A stretch of DNA of 64,000 bases from Flavobacteriales bacterium (GCA_020635815.1 JACJZB010000002.1:1-64000); one strand, 5' to 3'. Positions 35,414 through 45,218 are shown, counted from the first letter of the stretch. Notes: a model not told the origin generated them from the letters alone. A program made the numbers and translations.

Positions 35414-37153
35414 ATGTATAGATCACACACAAACGGAGAGTTAAGAATAGAAAACATCAACCAGGAGGTAACACTTTGTGGTTGGGTTCAAAAATCAAGA
35501 GAAATGGGAGCAATGACTTTCGTTGATTTGCGTGACCGTTACGGAATAACTCAATTGGTGTGTGGTGAAGAACACATTAAAATTGCTAAAGAATTAGGTC
35601 GTGAGGATGTAATTCAGGTTACTGGAAAAGTAATTGAACGAGAAAGTAAAAACAAAAACATCCCAACAGGGGAAATTGAAATAGCTGTTACAACCATTAC
35701 TGTTTTAAACAAAAGTAAAACTCCTCCTTTTACTATAGAAGATAATACTGACGGTGGTGAGGAATTGCGTATGCAATACCGCTATTTAGATTTAAGAAGA
35801 AAACCACTTCAGGAAGCTTTAAAATTAAGACACAAACTTTCTATAGAAATTAGAAAATATTTAGACAGCATTAATTTCTTTGAAATTGAAACACCTTATT
35901 TAATAAAATCTACTCCAGAAGGAGCTAGAGATTTTGTGGTGCCAAGCAGAATGAACCCTAATCAATTTTACGCTTTACCTCAATCTCCTCAAACCTTTAA
36001 ACAACTGTTAATGGTTAGTGGTTATGACCGTTACTACCAAATTGTACGTTGTTTTAGAGATGAAGATTTAAGAGCTGACAGACAACCAGAGTTTACTCAA
36101 GTTGACTGCGAAATGGCTTTTGTTGACCAAGAAGATATCTTAAACACTTTTGAAGGAATGGTAGATTACCTTTTTAAGAAAGTGAAAAATTTAGAATTAG
36201 CAGAATTCCCTAGAATGAGTTATGCTGACGCTATGGAAAATTATGGTTCTGATAAGCCTGATATTCGTTTTGGAATGACTTTTAATTATATTAATGAAGT
36301 TGCTCAAAACAAAGGTTTTGCCATTTTTGATGATGCTGAAAGCGTAATTGCTATTGTTGCCGAAGATTGCTCTACTTACACTCGAAAAGAATTAGATAAA
36401 TTAGTTGATTATGTAAAGCGTCCACAAATTGGTGCTAAAGGTTTAATCTATGTAAAATGTAATGAAGATGGTACCTTTAAATCTTCTGTAGATAAATTTT
36501 ATAGTGAAGAAGATTTAAAAACGTGGGCTGACAAATGTGGAGCTAAAGCTGGAGATTTAATTTTAGTGTTAAGTGGCGATAAAGCAACAACTCAAAACCA
36601 AATGAATGCATTACGTTTACATCTAGGGAACGAATTAGGGTTACGTAATCCTAATATTTATGCTCCACTTTGGGTATATGATTTCCCTCTTTTAGAATGG
36701 GATGAAGAAAGTGGTCGTTACCATGCAATGCACCATCCTTTTACCTCTCCTAAAAAAGAAGATATTGGATTACTAGATACTGACCCAGGTAAAGTTAGAG
36801 CAAATGCCTACGATTTAGTTTTAAATGGGACTGAAATAGGTGGAGGTTCAATTCGTATTCATGATAGAACTGTACAATCAAAGATGTTTGATTTATTAGG
36901 ATTTAGTAAAGAAGAAGCTCAGGCACAGTTTGGCTTTTTAATGAATGCTTTCGAATATGGTGCTCCTCCTCATGGTGGTATTGCTTTAGGGTTTGATAGA
37001 CTTTGTGCCTTATTTGGTGGTCAAGAAACAATAAGAGACTTTATTGCATTCCCTAAAAACAACAATGGTAGAGATGTAATGATTGATTCTCCTTCATTAA
37101 TTGCACAAGAACAATTGGATGAATTAAACATCTCAATTAATCCAATATCATAA
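35414..37153 (+). CDS. aspS: Aspartyl-tRNA synthetase
   Basis: 579 aa from ATG 35414, which begins MYRSHTNGELR as usual for AspRS and follows a promoter-like TACTTTTG. An earlier in-frame ATG at 35327 lies in the palindromic repeat. N-terminal OB anticodon-binding domain (1-110), class II core with motif 2 (RCFRDEDLRADRQPEFTQ), bacterial GAD insertion (about 290-410), and motif 3 (GIALGFDRL). It charges tRNA-Asp. Confidence 0.96.
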   Translation: MYRSHTNGELRIENINQEVTLCGWVQKSREMGAMTFVDLRDRYGITQLVCGEEHIKIAKELGREDVIQVTGKVIERESKNKNIPTGEIEIAVTTITVLNKSKTPPFTIEDNTDGGEELRMQYRYLDLRRKPLQEALKLRHKLSIEIRKYLDSINFFEIETPYLIKSTPEGARDFVVPSRMNPNQFYALPQSPQTFKQLLMVSGYDRYYQIVRCFRDEDLRADRQPEFTQVDCEMAFVDQEDILNTFEGMVDYLFKKVKNLELAEFPRMSYADAMENYGSDKPDIRFGMTFNYINEVAQNKGFAIFDDAESVIAIVAEDCSTYTRKELDKLVDYVKRPQIGAKGLIYVKCNEDGTFKSSVDKFYSEEDLKTWADKCGAKAGDLILVLSGDKATTQNQMNALRLHLGNELGLRNPNIYAPLWVYDFPLLEWDEESGRYHAMHHPFTSPKKEDIGLLDTDPGKVRANAYDLVLNGTEIGGGSIRIHDRTVQSKMFDLLGFSKEEAQAQFGFLMNAFEYGAPPHGGIALGFDRLCALFGGQETIRDFIAFPKNNNGRDVMIDSPSLIAQEQLDELNISINPIS

Positions 37154-37171
37154 ATAGAAATTTACAAGCAT

Positions 37172-37200
37172 AAAAAAAGGAGCTTTGAGCTCCTTTTTTT
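37172..37200. terminator. Bidirectional terminator between aspS and the cargo gene
   Basis: Perfect 13-bp stem AAAAAAAGGAGCT / AGCTCCTTTTTTT with a 3-base loop. It serves both convergent genes. Confidence 0.9.
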
Positions 37201-37203
37201 ATC

Positions 37204-38517
37204 TTAGTTTTTTACAACTTTCTCCTTAAACAGTGGATTACCACTTTTATCTTTTACAACAATATAGTATATTCCCGATTGGTAATTTTCTAAGTTAATT
37301 TGATTATTATATTCGTCAATTATCTTTTTCCCCTCAATATTATATACTTCAATATATTGATTGGTTCTCCCAATATTAGTTAAGCCATAAGTTGGGTTTG
37401 GATAAATTGTAAAACCTAATAACTTATTCTCATTAACACCAACATTCGTACAATAAGTAATTAAAGGGTCTATTGTTCCTAAATTAATATCTACATAAGG
37501 AGAACTAGATGCTGGAGTTGCATCACAAAATTCAAACGATCCAGCCATGGTTCCAGAATTGTAAGAAGTATCTTGCATGGTAAAACTACCTGTTGAACCG
37601 CCAGTAATATCATTAAAATTATAAAAGCTATCTCCAATATCAAAAGAACCATCATTATTAAATACAGCAGTGTTAGCGAGACTATCAGCATTTAAAAAAC
37701 TAGTAGTCAGAGTAATTTGTCCAGTACTAGAGTTATCAAAATCTTCTACATTCCACATACTGTGGGCACCTATCATATTCCCATTATTTGTGAAATCTCC
37801 TAAATTGGTAATATCATCAAAGCTTAACGAATTATTATTTGTAAACACTCCGTTTACATAATTTGTAAATTGAAAATATTCAATAGCTCCATCATTAGTA
37901 AACACGCCATTATTTGTTGCACTATCTGCTTTTAAAATAGCACCAATATCATTTATAAATGTTCCTTCATTCCACATACTATCAACTACATTTATTAACC
38001 CTTGAATTGTTCCATAATTATTCATCGTATTGTTATTAAAGAAAGTCATAATACGTAAACTCCAATGATTATAAAATTCTCCATCATTATACATACTATC
38101 AACCCCTAACATACTATTATTATTAATGAACGTACTATAGTTTGCTACTCTTTTAACGTTTAAAGTACCGCTGTTTGTAAAGGCACCAGAACTTACTAAA
38201 ATAGATCGTAAAGTAACCACACCAGTACTTTGAAATTGAGCAGAAGCTCCATTTAACCACAAATCTCTCCCAAAACTATCATTAATTAAGCTACCTCCAG
38301 AATTAACGGTTATAGAACCCGTAGAATAAGCAAAGCTTGTATCCATAATTACTGCATGGTCAATAACAACAATATCTCCTGGTAATGGAACTCCAAAAGG
38401 ACTCCAGGTCATAAAATCCATCCAATTTCCATTTTGTGCAGACGTGTAGGTTGTAGCACTTGTACTAAATGACAAGATAAACAAGGCAAGAAATGTAAAA
38501 AAGTAATTTTTTGTCAT
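37204..38517 (-). CDS. T9SS type A sorting-domain surface protein
   Basis: 437 aa. Signal peptide 1-21. The middle (about 90-340) is a set of degenerate repeats rich in Asn, Asp and Gly (variants of FTNNG, FNNDG, MWNEGTF), likely a beta-helix surface structure. The last 75 residues are a type A T9SS sorting domain (FTIYPNPTYGLTNI ... YNIEGKKII ... YQSGIYYIVVKDKSG), so the protein is exported through T9SS and anchored or released. Function unknown; adhesin-like by composition. Confidence 0.85.
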   Translation of the reverse strand: MTKNYFFTFLALFILSFSTSATTYTSAQNGNWMDFMTWSPFGVPLPGDIVVIDHAVIMDTSFAYSTGSITVNSGGSLINDSFGRDLWLNGASAQFQSTGVVTLRSILVSSGAFTNSGTLNVKRVANYSTFINNNSMLGVDSMYNDGEFYNHWSLRIMTFFNNNTMNNYGTIQGLINVVDSMWNEGTFINDIGAILKADSATNNGVFTNDGAIEYFQFTNYVNGVFTNNNSLSFDDITNLGDFTNNGNMIGAHSMWNVEDFDNSSTGQITLTTSFLNADSLANTAVFNNDGSFDIGDSFYNFNDITGGSTGSFTMQDTSYNSGTMAGSFEFCDATPASSSPYVDINLGTIDPLITYCTNVGVNENKLLGFTIYPNPTYGLTNIGRTNQYIEVYNIEGKKIIDEYNNQINLENYQSGIYYIVVKDKSGNPLFKEKVVKN

Positions 38518-38700
38518 AACTATTTATTTTAATTGATTAATAAAAACACAATTTTAATGATAATCAATAGGTTAGTGATAAAAAAACTTTAACTCAAAAA
38601 AAGTATTTTATCAAAAGTATAACATTATTTAGTTAGTTTAAACTCTCTCCTAACGTTTAGAATCAATCTAAATAAAATACAAACTTTCCTTCTTTTATAG

Positions 38701-38708
38701 TAAGTTTG
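38701..38708 (+). promoter_or_regulatory. Probable -7 element of U32 gene
   Basis: TAAGTTTG fits TAnnTTTG and lies 21 bases before ATG 38730. This supports the shorter start. Confidence 0.45.
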
Positions 38709-38729
38709 CATTCAATTTTTATTTCACAA

Positions 38730-39971
38730 ATGAAAAGAAAAATAGAACTAATGGCTCCTGCAGGAGGTTTTGATGCTCTCCAAGCTGCTTTAGATAATGG
38801 AGCTGACTCTGTATATTTTGGTGTTGATCAACTTAATATGCGTGCCAGAGCTACAATGAACTTTACACTTGGTGATCTTGAAGAAATTTCTAAAAGATGT
38901 AGTGAAAAAGGTGTTAAAACTTACCTTACGCTAAATACAATTGTTTATGATCATGATTTATCGATAGTAAAAACGGTTGTAAATAGGGTTAAAGAAACAG
39001 GAATAACAGCTATCATAGCTTCCGACCAAGCTGTAATAGGTTATGCTCGTTCTCAAAACGTAGAAGTACATATTTCTACCCAAGTAAACGTTACTAATAT
39101 TGAAACCGTTAGATTCTATTCATTATTTGCAGATGTAATGGTTCTTTCAAGAGAGCTGAGCTTACGTCAAATAAAATCGATTTGTGAAGGAGTTGAAAAA
39201 GAAAATATATGTGGTCCAAATGGCAAACTGGTAGAAATTGAAGTTTTTGCTCATGGGGCATTGTGTATGGCTGTTTCTGGTAAATGCTACCTAAGCTTAC
39301 ACACTCAAAATTCATCAGCAAACAGAGGTGCTTGCAATCAAAATTGTAGAAAACAATATAAAGTTATTGATTTAGAAGATGGACATGAATTAGAAATAGA
39401 TAATGAATACATCATGTCTCCAAAAGATTTATGTACTATTAATTTTTTAGACGAACTTATTGATTCAGGAATTTCGGTATTAAAAATTGAAGGAAGAGGG
39501 AGAGCTCCCGAATATGTTGCAACTGTAATTAAATGCTATAGAGAAGCAATAGATGCAGTACAAGACAACACCTACTCCCAAGAGAAAGTTGCAGGATGGA
39601 TGACAAGGCTTGAAACTGTTTATAACAGAGGTTTTTGGGGTGGTTATTACTTAGGTCAAGAACTAGGAGAATGGACTAACAAATCTGGATCTTCAGCCAC
39701 TCAAAAAAAGATATATATTGGTAAAGGAGAACATTATTTTCCCAAACCAAAAATTGGTCAATTTAAACTAGAATCACATTCTTTAAAAGTTGGTGACAAA
39801 ATTCTAGTAACAGGGCCTACAACTGGAGCTAAAGAAACAGAAGTAACAGACTTAATGGCAGATGACAAACAAGTTGAAGAAGCATTTAAAGGACAGGAAA
39901 TTACTCTGCCATTAGATTTTAAAATTCGTTCATCAGATAAACTTTATAAACTTGTCGAAGCACAGCCCTAA
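38730..39971 (+). CDS. U32-family protein (TrhP/YegQ-like tRNA hydroxylation enzyme)
   Basis: 413 aa from ATG 38730. The N-terminal barrel opens IELMAPAGGFDALQAALDNGADSVYFG, typical of U32. The conserved cysteine block (HGALCMAVSGKCYLS ... NRGACNQNCRKQY) would hold an Fe-S cluster, and KIEGRGRAPEYVA is characteristic of this branch. U32 proteins once called peptidases include TrhP and RlhA, which hydroxylate RNA bases using prephenate. The length fits TrhP, which makes 5-hydroxyuridine in tRNA. A small ferredoxin gene overlaps its 3' end by 20 bases. Confidence 0.75.
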   Translation: MKRKIELMAPAGGFDALQAALDNGADSVYFGVDQLNMRARATMNFTLGDLEEISKRCSEKGVKTYLTLNTIVYDHDLSIVKTVVNRVKETGITAIIASDQAVIGYARSQNVEVHISTQVNVTNIETVRFYSLFADVMVLSRELSLRQIKSICEGVEKENICGPNGKLVEIEVFAHGALCMAVSGKCYLSLHTQNSSANRGACNQNCRKQYKVIDLEDGHELEIDNEYIMSPKDLCTINFLDELIDSGISVLKIEGRGRAPEYVATVIKCYREAIDAVQDNTYSQEKVAGWMTRLETVYNRGFWGGYYLGQELGEWTNKSGSSATQKKIYIGKGEHYFPKPKIGQFKLESHSLKVGDKILVTGPTTGAKETEVTDLMADDKQVEEAFKGQEITLPLDFKIRSSDKLYKLVEAQP

Positions 39972-40203
39972 TCAACGTGTAGTAATATCACACCTTAGAA
40001 AAAGATGTATTGGTTGCAATTATTGTGTTGAATTTGCACCTGAAAGATGGCGTATGTCTAAAAAAGACGGTAAAGTAACCATGATTGGAGGAGAAGAGAA
40101 AAAAGGCATCTTTACTGTTCGTGTGTCTGATGATGAATATGACAATAACGCAAAAGCTGCACATGCTTGCCCCATGAATATTATTCAAATAAAAGTGTTA
40201 TAA
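39952..40203 (+). CDS. Small [4Fe-4S] ferredoxin
   Basis: 83 aa. Cluster ligands C-x2-C-x2-C in RCIGCNYCVEFAP and a fourth Cys in HACPMNIIQIK. The only start that keeps the first cysteines is TTG at 39952, overlapping the U32 gene by 20 bases. Such coupling suggests it is the electron donor for the U32 enzyme. TTG starts are rare here, so the exact N-terminus is uncertain. Confidence 0.75.
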   Translation: MSKHSPNQRVVISHLRKRCIGCNYCVEFAPERWRMSKKDGKVTMIGGEEKKGIFTVRVSDDEYDNNAKAAHACPMNIIQIKVL

Positions 40204-40250
40204 CGGCATTAAAAGCTGTTAATTGTCATTCGTAATTATTCCTAATTTAC

Positions 40251-40258
40251 TATTTTTG
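40251..40258 (+). promoter_or_regulatory. Probable -7 element of threonine dehydrogenase gene
   Basis: TATTTTTG (TAnnTTTG) ends 16 bases before ATG 40275. A TTG lies further upstream at a longer than ideal distance. Confidence 0.4.
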
Positions 40259-40274
40259 TTGAAAATATAAGAAT

Positions 40275-41219
40275 ATGTCAGAAACCATTTTAGTGATTGG
40301 CTCTTCAGGTCAAATTGGAACAGAATTAGTAGAAGAACTTAGAAATCAATATGGCAATGACAATGTAGTCGCCTCAGACATAAAAGAACCTCAAACCCCA
40401 CAAAAAGGGCCATTTGAAGCTTTAGATATTTTAAACAAAGAACAACTTTTAAAAGTAGTTGAGAGACACAACGTAAAAGAGGTTTATCTTCTTGCGGCTC
40501 TTTTATCAGCAACAGCTGAAAAAAACCCTGAATTTGCATGGGAGTTGAACATGAATAGCTTATTTAATGTATTAAATTTAGCAAAAGACGGTATTATAAA
40601 AAAGGTCTTTTGGCCAAGTTCAATTGCAGTTTTTGGACCAACAACTCCAAAAAAAGACACTCCTCAATATACAATAATGGAACCATCAACTGTTTATGGC
40701 ATTAGTAAGCAAGCAGGAGAAAGATGGTGTGAGTATTATTATAAAAAATATGGCGTTGACGTAAGAAGTATTCGTTACCCAGGCTTAATTGGCTACAAAT
40801 CTTTACCAGGAGGAGGGACTACTGATTATGCAGTTGATATCTTTCATCAAGCAATAAAACATGGAGAGTATAAGTGTTTTTTAAATGCAACAACAACATT
40901 ACCCATGATGTATATGTCAGATGCTATAAAAGCAACTATACAAATTATGCAAGCTCCAAAAGAAAATATAAAAATTCGTTCTAGTTATAATTTAGCGGGA
41001 ATAAGTTTTAACCCAGAGGAAATTGCAAATGAAATAAAAAAACATATTCCAACTTTTACTATTTCTTACAAAGAAGATTTTAGACAAAAAATAGCCGACT
41101 CTTGGCCGCAAACTATTAACGATAAAGATGCTCAAGAAGATTGGAATTGGTCTCCAGAATATAATTTGGAAACAATGTCTGCCAACATGATAAAGAATTT
41201 AAAACTTATTGTAACCTAA
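40275..41219 (+). CDS. L-threonine 3-dehydrogenase, SDR (epimerase-like) type
   Basis: 314 aa extended SDR. NAD-binding GSSGQIGTEL (about 8-17), catalytic Ser in WPSSIAVFGPT, and YGISKQAGE with the Tyr and Lys pair. The ending DWNWSPEYNLETMSANMI is characteristic of the SDR-type threonine dehydrogenases known from Flavobacterium and from animals. It oxidises threonine to 2-amino-3-oxobutyrate, which KBL splits to glycine and acetyl-CoA. Cytoplasmic. Other UDP-sugar epimerase roles are unlikely given the C-terminal pattern. Confidence 0.85.
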   Translation: MSETILVIGSSGQIGTELVEELRNQYGNDNVVASDIKEPQTPQKGPFEALDILNKEQLLKVVERHNVKEVYLLAALLSATAEKNPEFAWELNMNSLFNVLNLAKDGIIKKVFWPSSIAVFGPTTPKKDTPQYTIMEPSTVYGISKQAGERWCEYYYKKYGVDVRSIRYPGLIGYKSLPGGGTTDYAVDIFHQAIKHGEYKCFLNATTTLPMMYMSDAIKATIQIMQAPKENIKIRSSYNLAGISFNPEEIANEIKKHIPTFTISYKEDFRQKIADSWPQTINDKDAQEDWNWSPEYNLETMSANMIKNLKLIVT

Positions 41220-41318
41220 AATAGCAATGCAACGTAATATGGGATTAGTTCGTCTTTATCGAAAATATCCAAGTGTTTGGCTAAAATATATAAAACTTTA
41301 AAAGTTAATTTTTATATT

Positions 41319-41326
41319 TATTTTTG
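41319..41326 (+). promoter_or_regulatory. Probable -7 element of MORN-repeat gene
   Basis: TATTTTTG, 22 bases before ATG 41349, fits TAnnTTTG. It supports the shorter start, since the longer frame would begin upstream of it. Confidence 0.4.
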
Positions 41327-41348
41327 TAAAATTGAAGTTGTCCTTAGA

Positions 41349-42236
41349 ATGAAGAAATTAATATACATAATATTTCCCATTTTTATCTGTAGTATTAGTA
41401 CTGCTCAATCTTACCATATAGAAAACGGTGACACTATAAATATGATTGATGAAAATAATTTAAAACAAGGCTTTTGGAGAATTTTCGGTAAAATGAAAAA
41501 ATTACCTGGATATGAGCCAGATCAAGTTGTGGAAGAAGGAAATTATGAAAGCAGCCGAAAACAAGGAATTTGGAAATTTTTCTTTGCTAATGGAAAAGTA
41601 AAAAGTGAGATTGCTTACGTTAATAGCCGACCTAATGGATATTACAAAACTTATTACGAGAATGGGCAGTTAGAAGAAGAAGGAGCATGGAAAAACAATA
41701 GAAATACTGGAGAATTTAAACGTTTTCACGAAAATGGACAGCTTGCCCAAGCTTTTACATTTAATGAAACAGGAAAGAGAGACGGCAGACAAGAATATTA
41801 CTATGAAAATGGGCAATTAATGATTGAAGGAAATTGGGCTGGTGGAAAAGAAGATGGCGTGATTACTGAATATTTTGAAAATGGAGATATCAAAGCAAAA
41901 AAAGCATTTAATGGAGGAACGATTGATGTTTCAAACACTCAAACCTTTGAACCAAAAAACCCTGTAAAAGATAAAGAGGCAGAAGAATTATCTAAAGCAC
42001 CTGTCGAAGTTGTTAAAGCAACTGCTGAAGATAAAGTAAATATGGGTAGCTTTGATGGGAATGGTGAACATACCATGTACAACAAAAACAAACAAATATC
42101 TAAATCTGGTTTTTTCAAAAACTATAGGCTAATGGAAGGTAAATTATACCTATATGACGAAGATGGAATTCTATTGAAAATTAAAAAATTTAAGTCAGGA
42201 AGATATATTGGAGATGCTCCACTTCCTAAAGAATAA
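41349..42236 (+). CDS. MORN-repeat / YwqK-like exported protein
   Basis: 295 aa. Signal peptide 1-19 (ends ISTAQ). Residues about 35-200 hold MORN-like repeats of about 20-23 residues (NGYYKTYYENGQLEEEG, TGEFKRFHENGQLAQAF, RQEYYYENGQLMIEG, DGVITEYFENGDIKAK). A charged linker and one more repeat close the chain. Annotated relatives are often called YwqK antitoxins, but no toxin is adjacent and the protein is exported, so that label would be misleading. Function unknown. Confidence 0.8.
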   Translation: MKKLIYIIFPIFICSISTAQSYHIENGDTINMIDENNLKQGFWRIFGKMKKLPGYEPDQVVEEGNYESSRKQGIWKFFFANGKVKSEIAYVNSRPNGYYKTYYENGQLEEEGAWKNNRNTGEFKRFHENGQLAQAFTFNETGKRDGRQEYYYENGQLMIEGNWAGGKEDGVITEYFENGDIKAKKAFNGGTIDVSNTQTFEPKNPVKDKEAEELSKAPVEVVKATAEDKVNMGSFDGNGEHTMYNKNKQISKSGFFKNYRLMEGKLYLYDEDGILLKIKKFKSGRYIGDAPLPKE

Positions 42237-42253
42237 ATTATAACGATATTTAT

Positions 42254-42288
42254 AAAAAGCCCAACAAGAAATCTTGTTGGGTTTTTTA
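42254..42288 (+). terminator. Rho-independent terminator
   Basis: Stem AAAAGCCCAACAAG / CTTGTTGGGTTTT and a T run, 18 bases after the MORN-gene stop. Confidence 0.85.
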
Positions 42289-42337
42289 TTTGGATTAAAA
42301 TGAAAAATCTATTTTTACAAAAAAATTAGAATAAGAC

Positions 42338-43813
42338 ATGCTTCCATCAAACTTACATCTATACAATACCCTAACAGGAAAAAAAGAAAAATTTATCCCT
42401 ATTAACACTCCCCATGTTGGCTTGTATGTTTGTGGGCCAACAGTTTATAGTGATGCCCACTTAGGTAATATTCGCACATTTCTAACATTTGATGTCGTTT
42501 ATCGCTATTTAATTCATTTAGGATATAAAGTAAGATATGTAAGAAATATAACCGATGTAGGACATTTAATTGACGATGCTGATGAAGGGGAAGATAAAAT
42601 AGAAAAAAGAGCCCGTTTAGAAAAAATTGAACCAATGGAAATAGTTCAAAAATATACAAACGGATTTCATCATACAACTGATTTATTCAACCTCATCCCT
42701 CCTAGTATAGAACCCACAGCTACAGCACATATTATTGAGCAAATTGAAATGATTCAACGAATTATTGATAATGGATTTGGATATGAAGTAAATGGCTCAG
42801 TATATTTTGATGTAAAAAAATATAGCTCTAAACACAATTATGGAGAACTTTCTGGAAGAAAAATAGATGAATTACTAGAACAAACCCGAGAAAGTTTAGA
42901 AGGCGGAAATGAAAAACGTTTTTTTGCAGACTTTGCAATCTGGAAAAAAGCAAGTAAAGAAACCATTATGAAATGGAATTCTCCTTGGGGAGTTGGTGTA
43001 CCTGGCTGGCATTTAGAATGTTCTGTAATGAGCACTAAATATTTAGGCAAAGAGTTTGATATCCATGGAGGTGGTCTGGACTTAAAATTTCCTCATCATG
43101 AGTGTGAAATTGCTCAGTCAGTAGGGGCTGATAATGTAAACCCTGTTAGATATTGGATGCACGGAAATATGCTTACAGTAAATGGTTCTAAAATGAGTAA
43201 ATCTTTAGGTAATTCTTTTTTACCTATGGAGTTAGTTACTGGTGACCATCCTCTTTTAGATAAAGGATATACCCCTATGACTGTTCGCTTTTTCTTTTTA
43301 CAAGCAAACTATAGAAGTACCGTAGATTTCTCAAATGAAGCACTACAGGCTTCTGAAAAAGGACTAAAAAGGTTAATGATTGCAGTTGAAAATCTAAACC
43401 AAATAAAAGTTGCTAAAGAAACTACAGTTGACATTTCTACATTGATTAGTAATTGTTATAAAAGTATGGATGATGACTTTAACACACCAATTACAATTGC
43501 ACACTTGTTTGATGGTGTAAAAATAATCAACTTACTACTCGAAGGGAAAGAAACAATTAATGTAAATGACTTAGAGAAGTTAAAAACACACTTTCACACT
43601 TTTGTTCTCGACATCTTAGGATTAAAAAATGAAGAAGCAAATGCAAATTCTGACTTAACAGATAATATTATGGAAGTTGTCTTAAATCTTAGAAAAAATG
43701 CTAAAGAAAATAAAGACTATGCTACTGCAGACTTTATTAGAGATGAATTAAATAAAATAAACATAACCATTAAAGACAGTTCGGATGGTTCAACTTGGAA
43801 TTATGAAAAATAA
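42338..43813 (+). CDS. cysS: Cysteinyl-tRNA synthetase
   Basis: 491 aa class I synthetase. HIGH-type signature in GPTVYSDAHLGNIRTF; zinc ligands at CGPTVY and around WHLECSVMS and HHECEIAQS; KMSKSLGNS motif at about 287-295. It charges tRNA-Cys. It overlaps the next gene by 11 bases. Confidence 0.96.
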   Translation: MLPSNLHLYNTLTGKKEKFIPINTPHVGLYVCGPTVYSDAHLGNIRTFLTFDVVYRYLIHLGYKVRYVRNITDVGHLIDDADEGEDKIEKRARLEKIEPMEIVQKYTNGFHHTTDLFNLIPPSIEPTATAHIIEQIEMIQRIIDNGFGYEVNGSVYFDVKKYSSKHNYGELSGRKIDELLEQTRESLEGGNEKRFFADFAIWKKASKETIMKWNSPWGVGVPGWHLECSVMSTKYLGKEFDIHGGGLDLKFPHHECEIAQSVGADNVNPVRYWMHGNMLTVNGSKMSKSLGNSFLPMELVTGDHPLLDKGYTPMTVRFFFLQANYRSTVDFSNEALQASEKGLKRLMIAVENLNQIKVAKETTVDISTLISNCYKSMDDDFNTPITIAHLFDGVKIINLLLEGKETINVNDLEKLKTHFHTFVLDILGLKNEEANANSDLTDNIMEVVLNLRKNAKENKDYATADFIRDELNKINITIKDSSDGSTWNYEK

Positions 43814-44810
43814 TATACTTGTCTTTTTTCTTTCTTTATTAATTTTAGCTTGTGGTGGTGAGAAAGAAAAAAATACTACTTCCACACCAAGTACACCTAT
43901 TGAGAGCAAAATAGAAGTTAAAAAAATTATTACTCCTGATTTTAATGCAGATTCAGCATATCAATATATAAAAGAGCAAGTTGATTTTGGACCTAGATTT
44001 CCAAACAACGAAGCTCATGGAAAATGTGCCATTTATCTAAAAAACAAACTAGCTAATTTTGGTTTAGATGCATCCATTCAATTGGGTAAGGCTACTACAT
44101 TTAACAAAAAAGAAATAACCATAAAAAATATTATTGGAGAATACAAACCTGAACTAGAACGTAGAATATTATTATTCGCTCATTGGGATACGCGACCATT
44201 TGCTGATCAAGACACTAAAGACATGACTAAGCCAATTTTAGGAGCTAATGATGGAGGAAGTGGTGTTGGTGTTTTACTTGAAGTTGCAAGACAACTAACC
44301 ATTCAAAATCCAGAAATAGGTGTAGATATTATATTTTTTGATGCTGAAGACTATGGTGAACCATCATCAGGCATGTCAATGCAATCAAATCCAGATTCAT
44401 GGTGCTTAGGCTCTCAATTTTGGTCTAGAACTCCACATAGACCAAATTACAAAGCTGAGTTTGGAATATTATTGGATATGGTTGGTTCGGCTGACGCATA
44501 CTTTACTCACGAAGCAATTTCAATGACCTATGCTCCAGATATTGTAAGAAAAGTATGGTCAAAAGCAGCACAACTTGGACATGGCAATCATTTTGTAAAT
44601 CAACAAGTTGGTTTTCAGGTTACTGATGATCACAAATATGTTAATGAAATCGCAAACATTCCTAGTATTGACATAATCCATTATGATAAAAATACTGGTA
44701 GCTTTCATCATTCATGGCATACACATAACGACAATATGGATATTATCGATAAAAATACTCTTAAAGCTGTTGGCGAAACACTTTTAGGTGTAATTTTGGA
44801 CGAAAACTAA
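43803..44810 (+). CDS. M28-family metallopeptidase / glutaminyl cyclase-like lipoprotein
   Basis: 335 aa from ATG 43803 (lipobox LILAC, Cys17). Zinc ligands of the M28/QC fold: His in FAHWDTRPF, Asp in GANDGGSGVG, Glu in FFDAEDYGEP. The fold around them resembles both aminopeptidases and glutaminyl-peptide cyclotransferases; the SMQSNPDSWCLGSQFW insertion is like bacterial QC. Exported and lipid-anchored, probably in the periplasm. It overlaps cysS by 11 bases. Confidence 0.85.
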   Translation: MKNNILVFFLSLLILACGGEKEKNTTSTPSTPIESKIEVKKIITPDFNADSAYQYIKEQVDFGPRFPNNEAHGKCAIYLKNKLANFGLDASIQLGKATTFNKKEITIKNIIGEYKPELERRILLFAHWDTRPFADQDTKDMTKPILGANDGGSGVGVLLEVARQLTIQNPEIGVDIIFFDAEDYGEPSSGMSMQSNPDSWCLGSQFWSRTPHRPNYKAEFGILLDMVGSADAYFTHEAISMTYAPDIVRKVWSKAAQLGHGNHFVNQQVGFQVTDDHKYVNEIANIPSIDIIHYDKNTGSFHHSWHTHNDNMDIIDKNTLKAVGETLLGVILDEN

Positions 44811-44827
44811 TAATGAAATAGTTAAAG

Positions 44828-44858
44828 TTGTAATTATTAATATATTATAATATATTTG
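44828..44858 (+). promoter_or_regulatory. Bacteroidota-type promoter for the twin lipoproteins
   Basis: TTG at 44828-44830 and TATATTTG at 44851-44858 with 20 bases between them. It is the best match to the TTG/TAnnTTTG consensus in the window and gives a leader of about 25 bases before ATG 44889. Confidence 0.6.
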
Positions 44859-44888
44859 CAACAACCTAACTAATAAAAAATAAAAGAA

Positions 44889-45218
44889 ATGAAAAAATTA
44901 CTTACAATGTTGATGGTAGCAGGTATCTTTAGTCTTGTTGCTTGTGGACCATCTGAAGAAGAAAAAGCTGCTGCTGAAGCAGAAGCTGCTGCAATGGTAG
45001 AAGACATGATGGGTGGAATGGACGAAGCTATTGAAGAAGCTGTATCAGAAGTAGAGGAAGCTGCCGAATTAGCTGAACATGTTTGTAATGATAAATGTAC
45101 TGCTGAAGTATGTCATACCGTATGTGGAGAAAAAGGTCATGAATGTACTGAAGCTTGCCACTCAGAAACTACAGAAGAGGGTGCTAGTGAAGAAAATCAC
45201 GAAGGACACGCTCACTAA
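44889..45218 (+). CDS. Small acidic lipoprotein with Cys/His-rich tail
   Basis: 109 aa. Lipobox LVAC (Cys19), then an Ala/Glu-rich helix. The tail has six Cys and several His (HVCNDKC, EVCHTVCGEKGHEC, EACH) and ends EGHAH, suitable for metal binding. Its first 35 or so residues are identical to the next gene's, so the pair arose by tandem duplication. Family unknown. Confidence 0.8.
   Translation: MKKLLTMLMVAGIFSLVACGPSEEEKAAAEAEAAAMVEDMMGGMDEAIEEAVSEVEEAAELAEHVCNDKCTAEVCHTVCGEKGHECTEACHSETTEEGASEENHEGHAH

Noticed and set aside
41349..42236. YwqK antitoxin of a toxin-antitoxin pair
   Set aside because: It has a signal peptide and no toxin-like neighbour. MORN repeats alone do not make an antitoxin.
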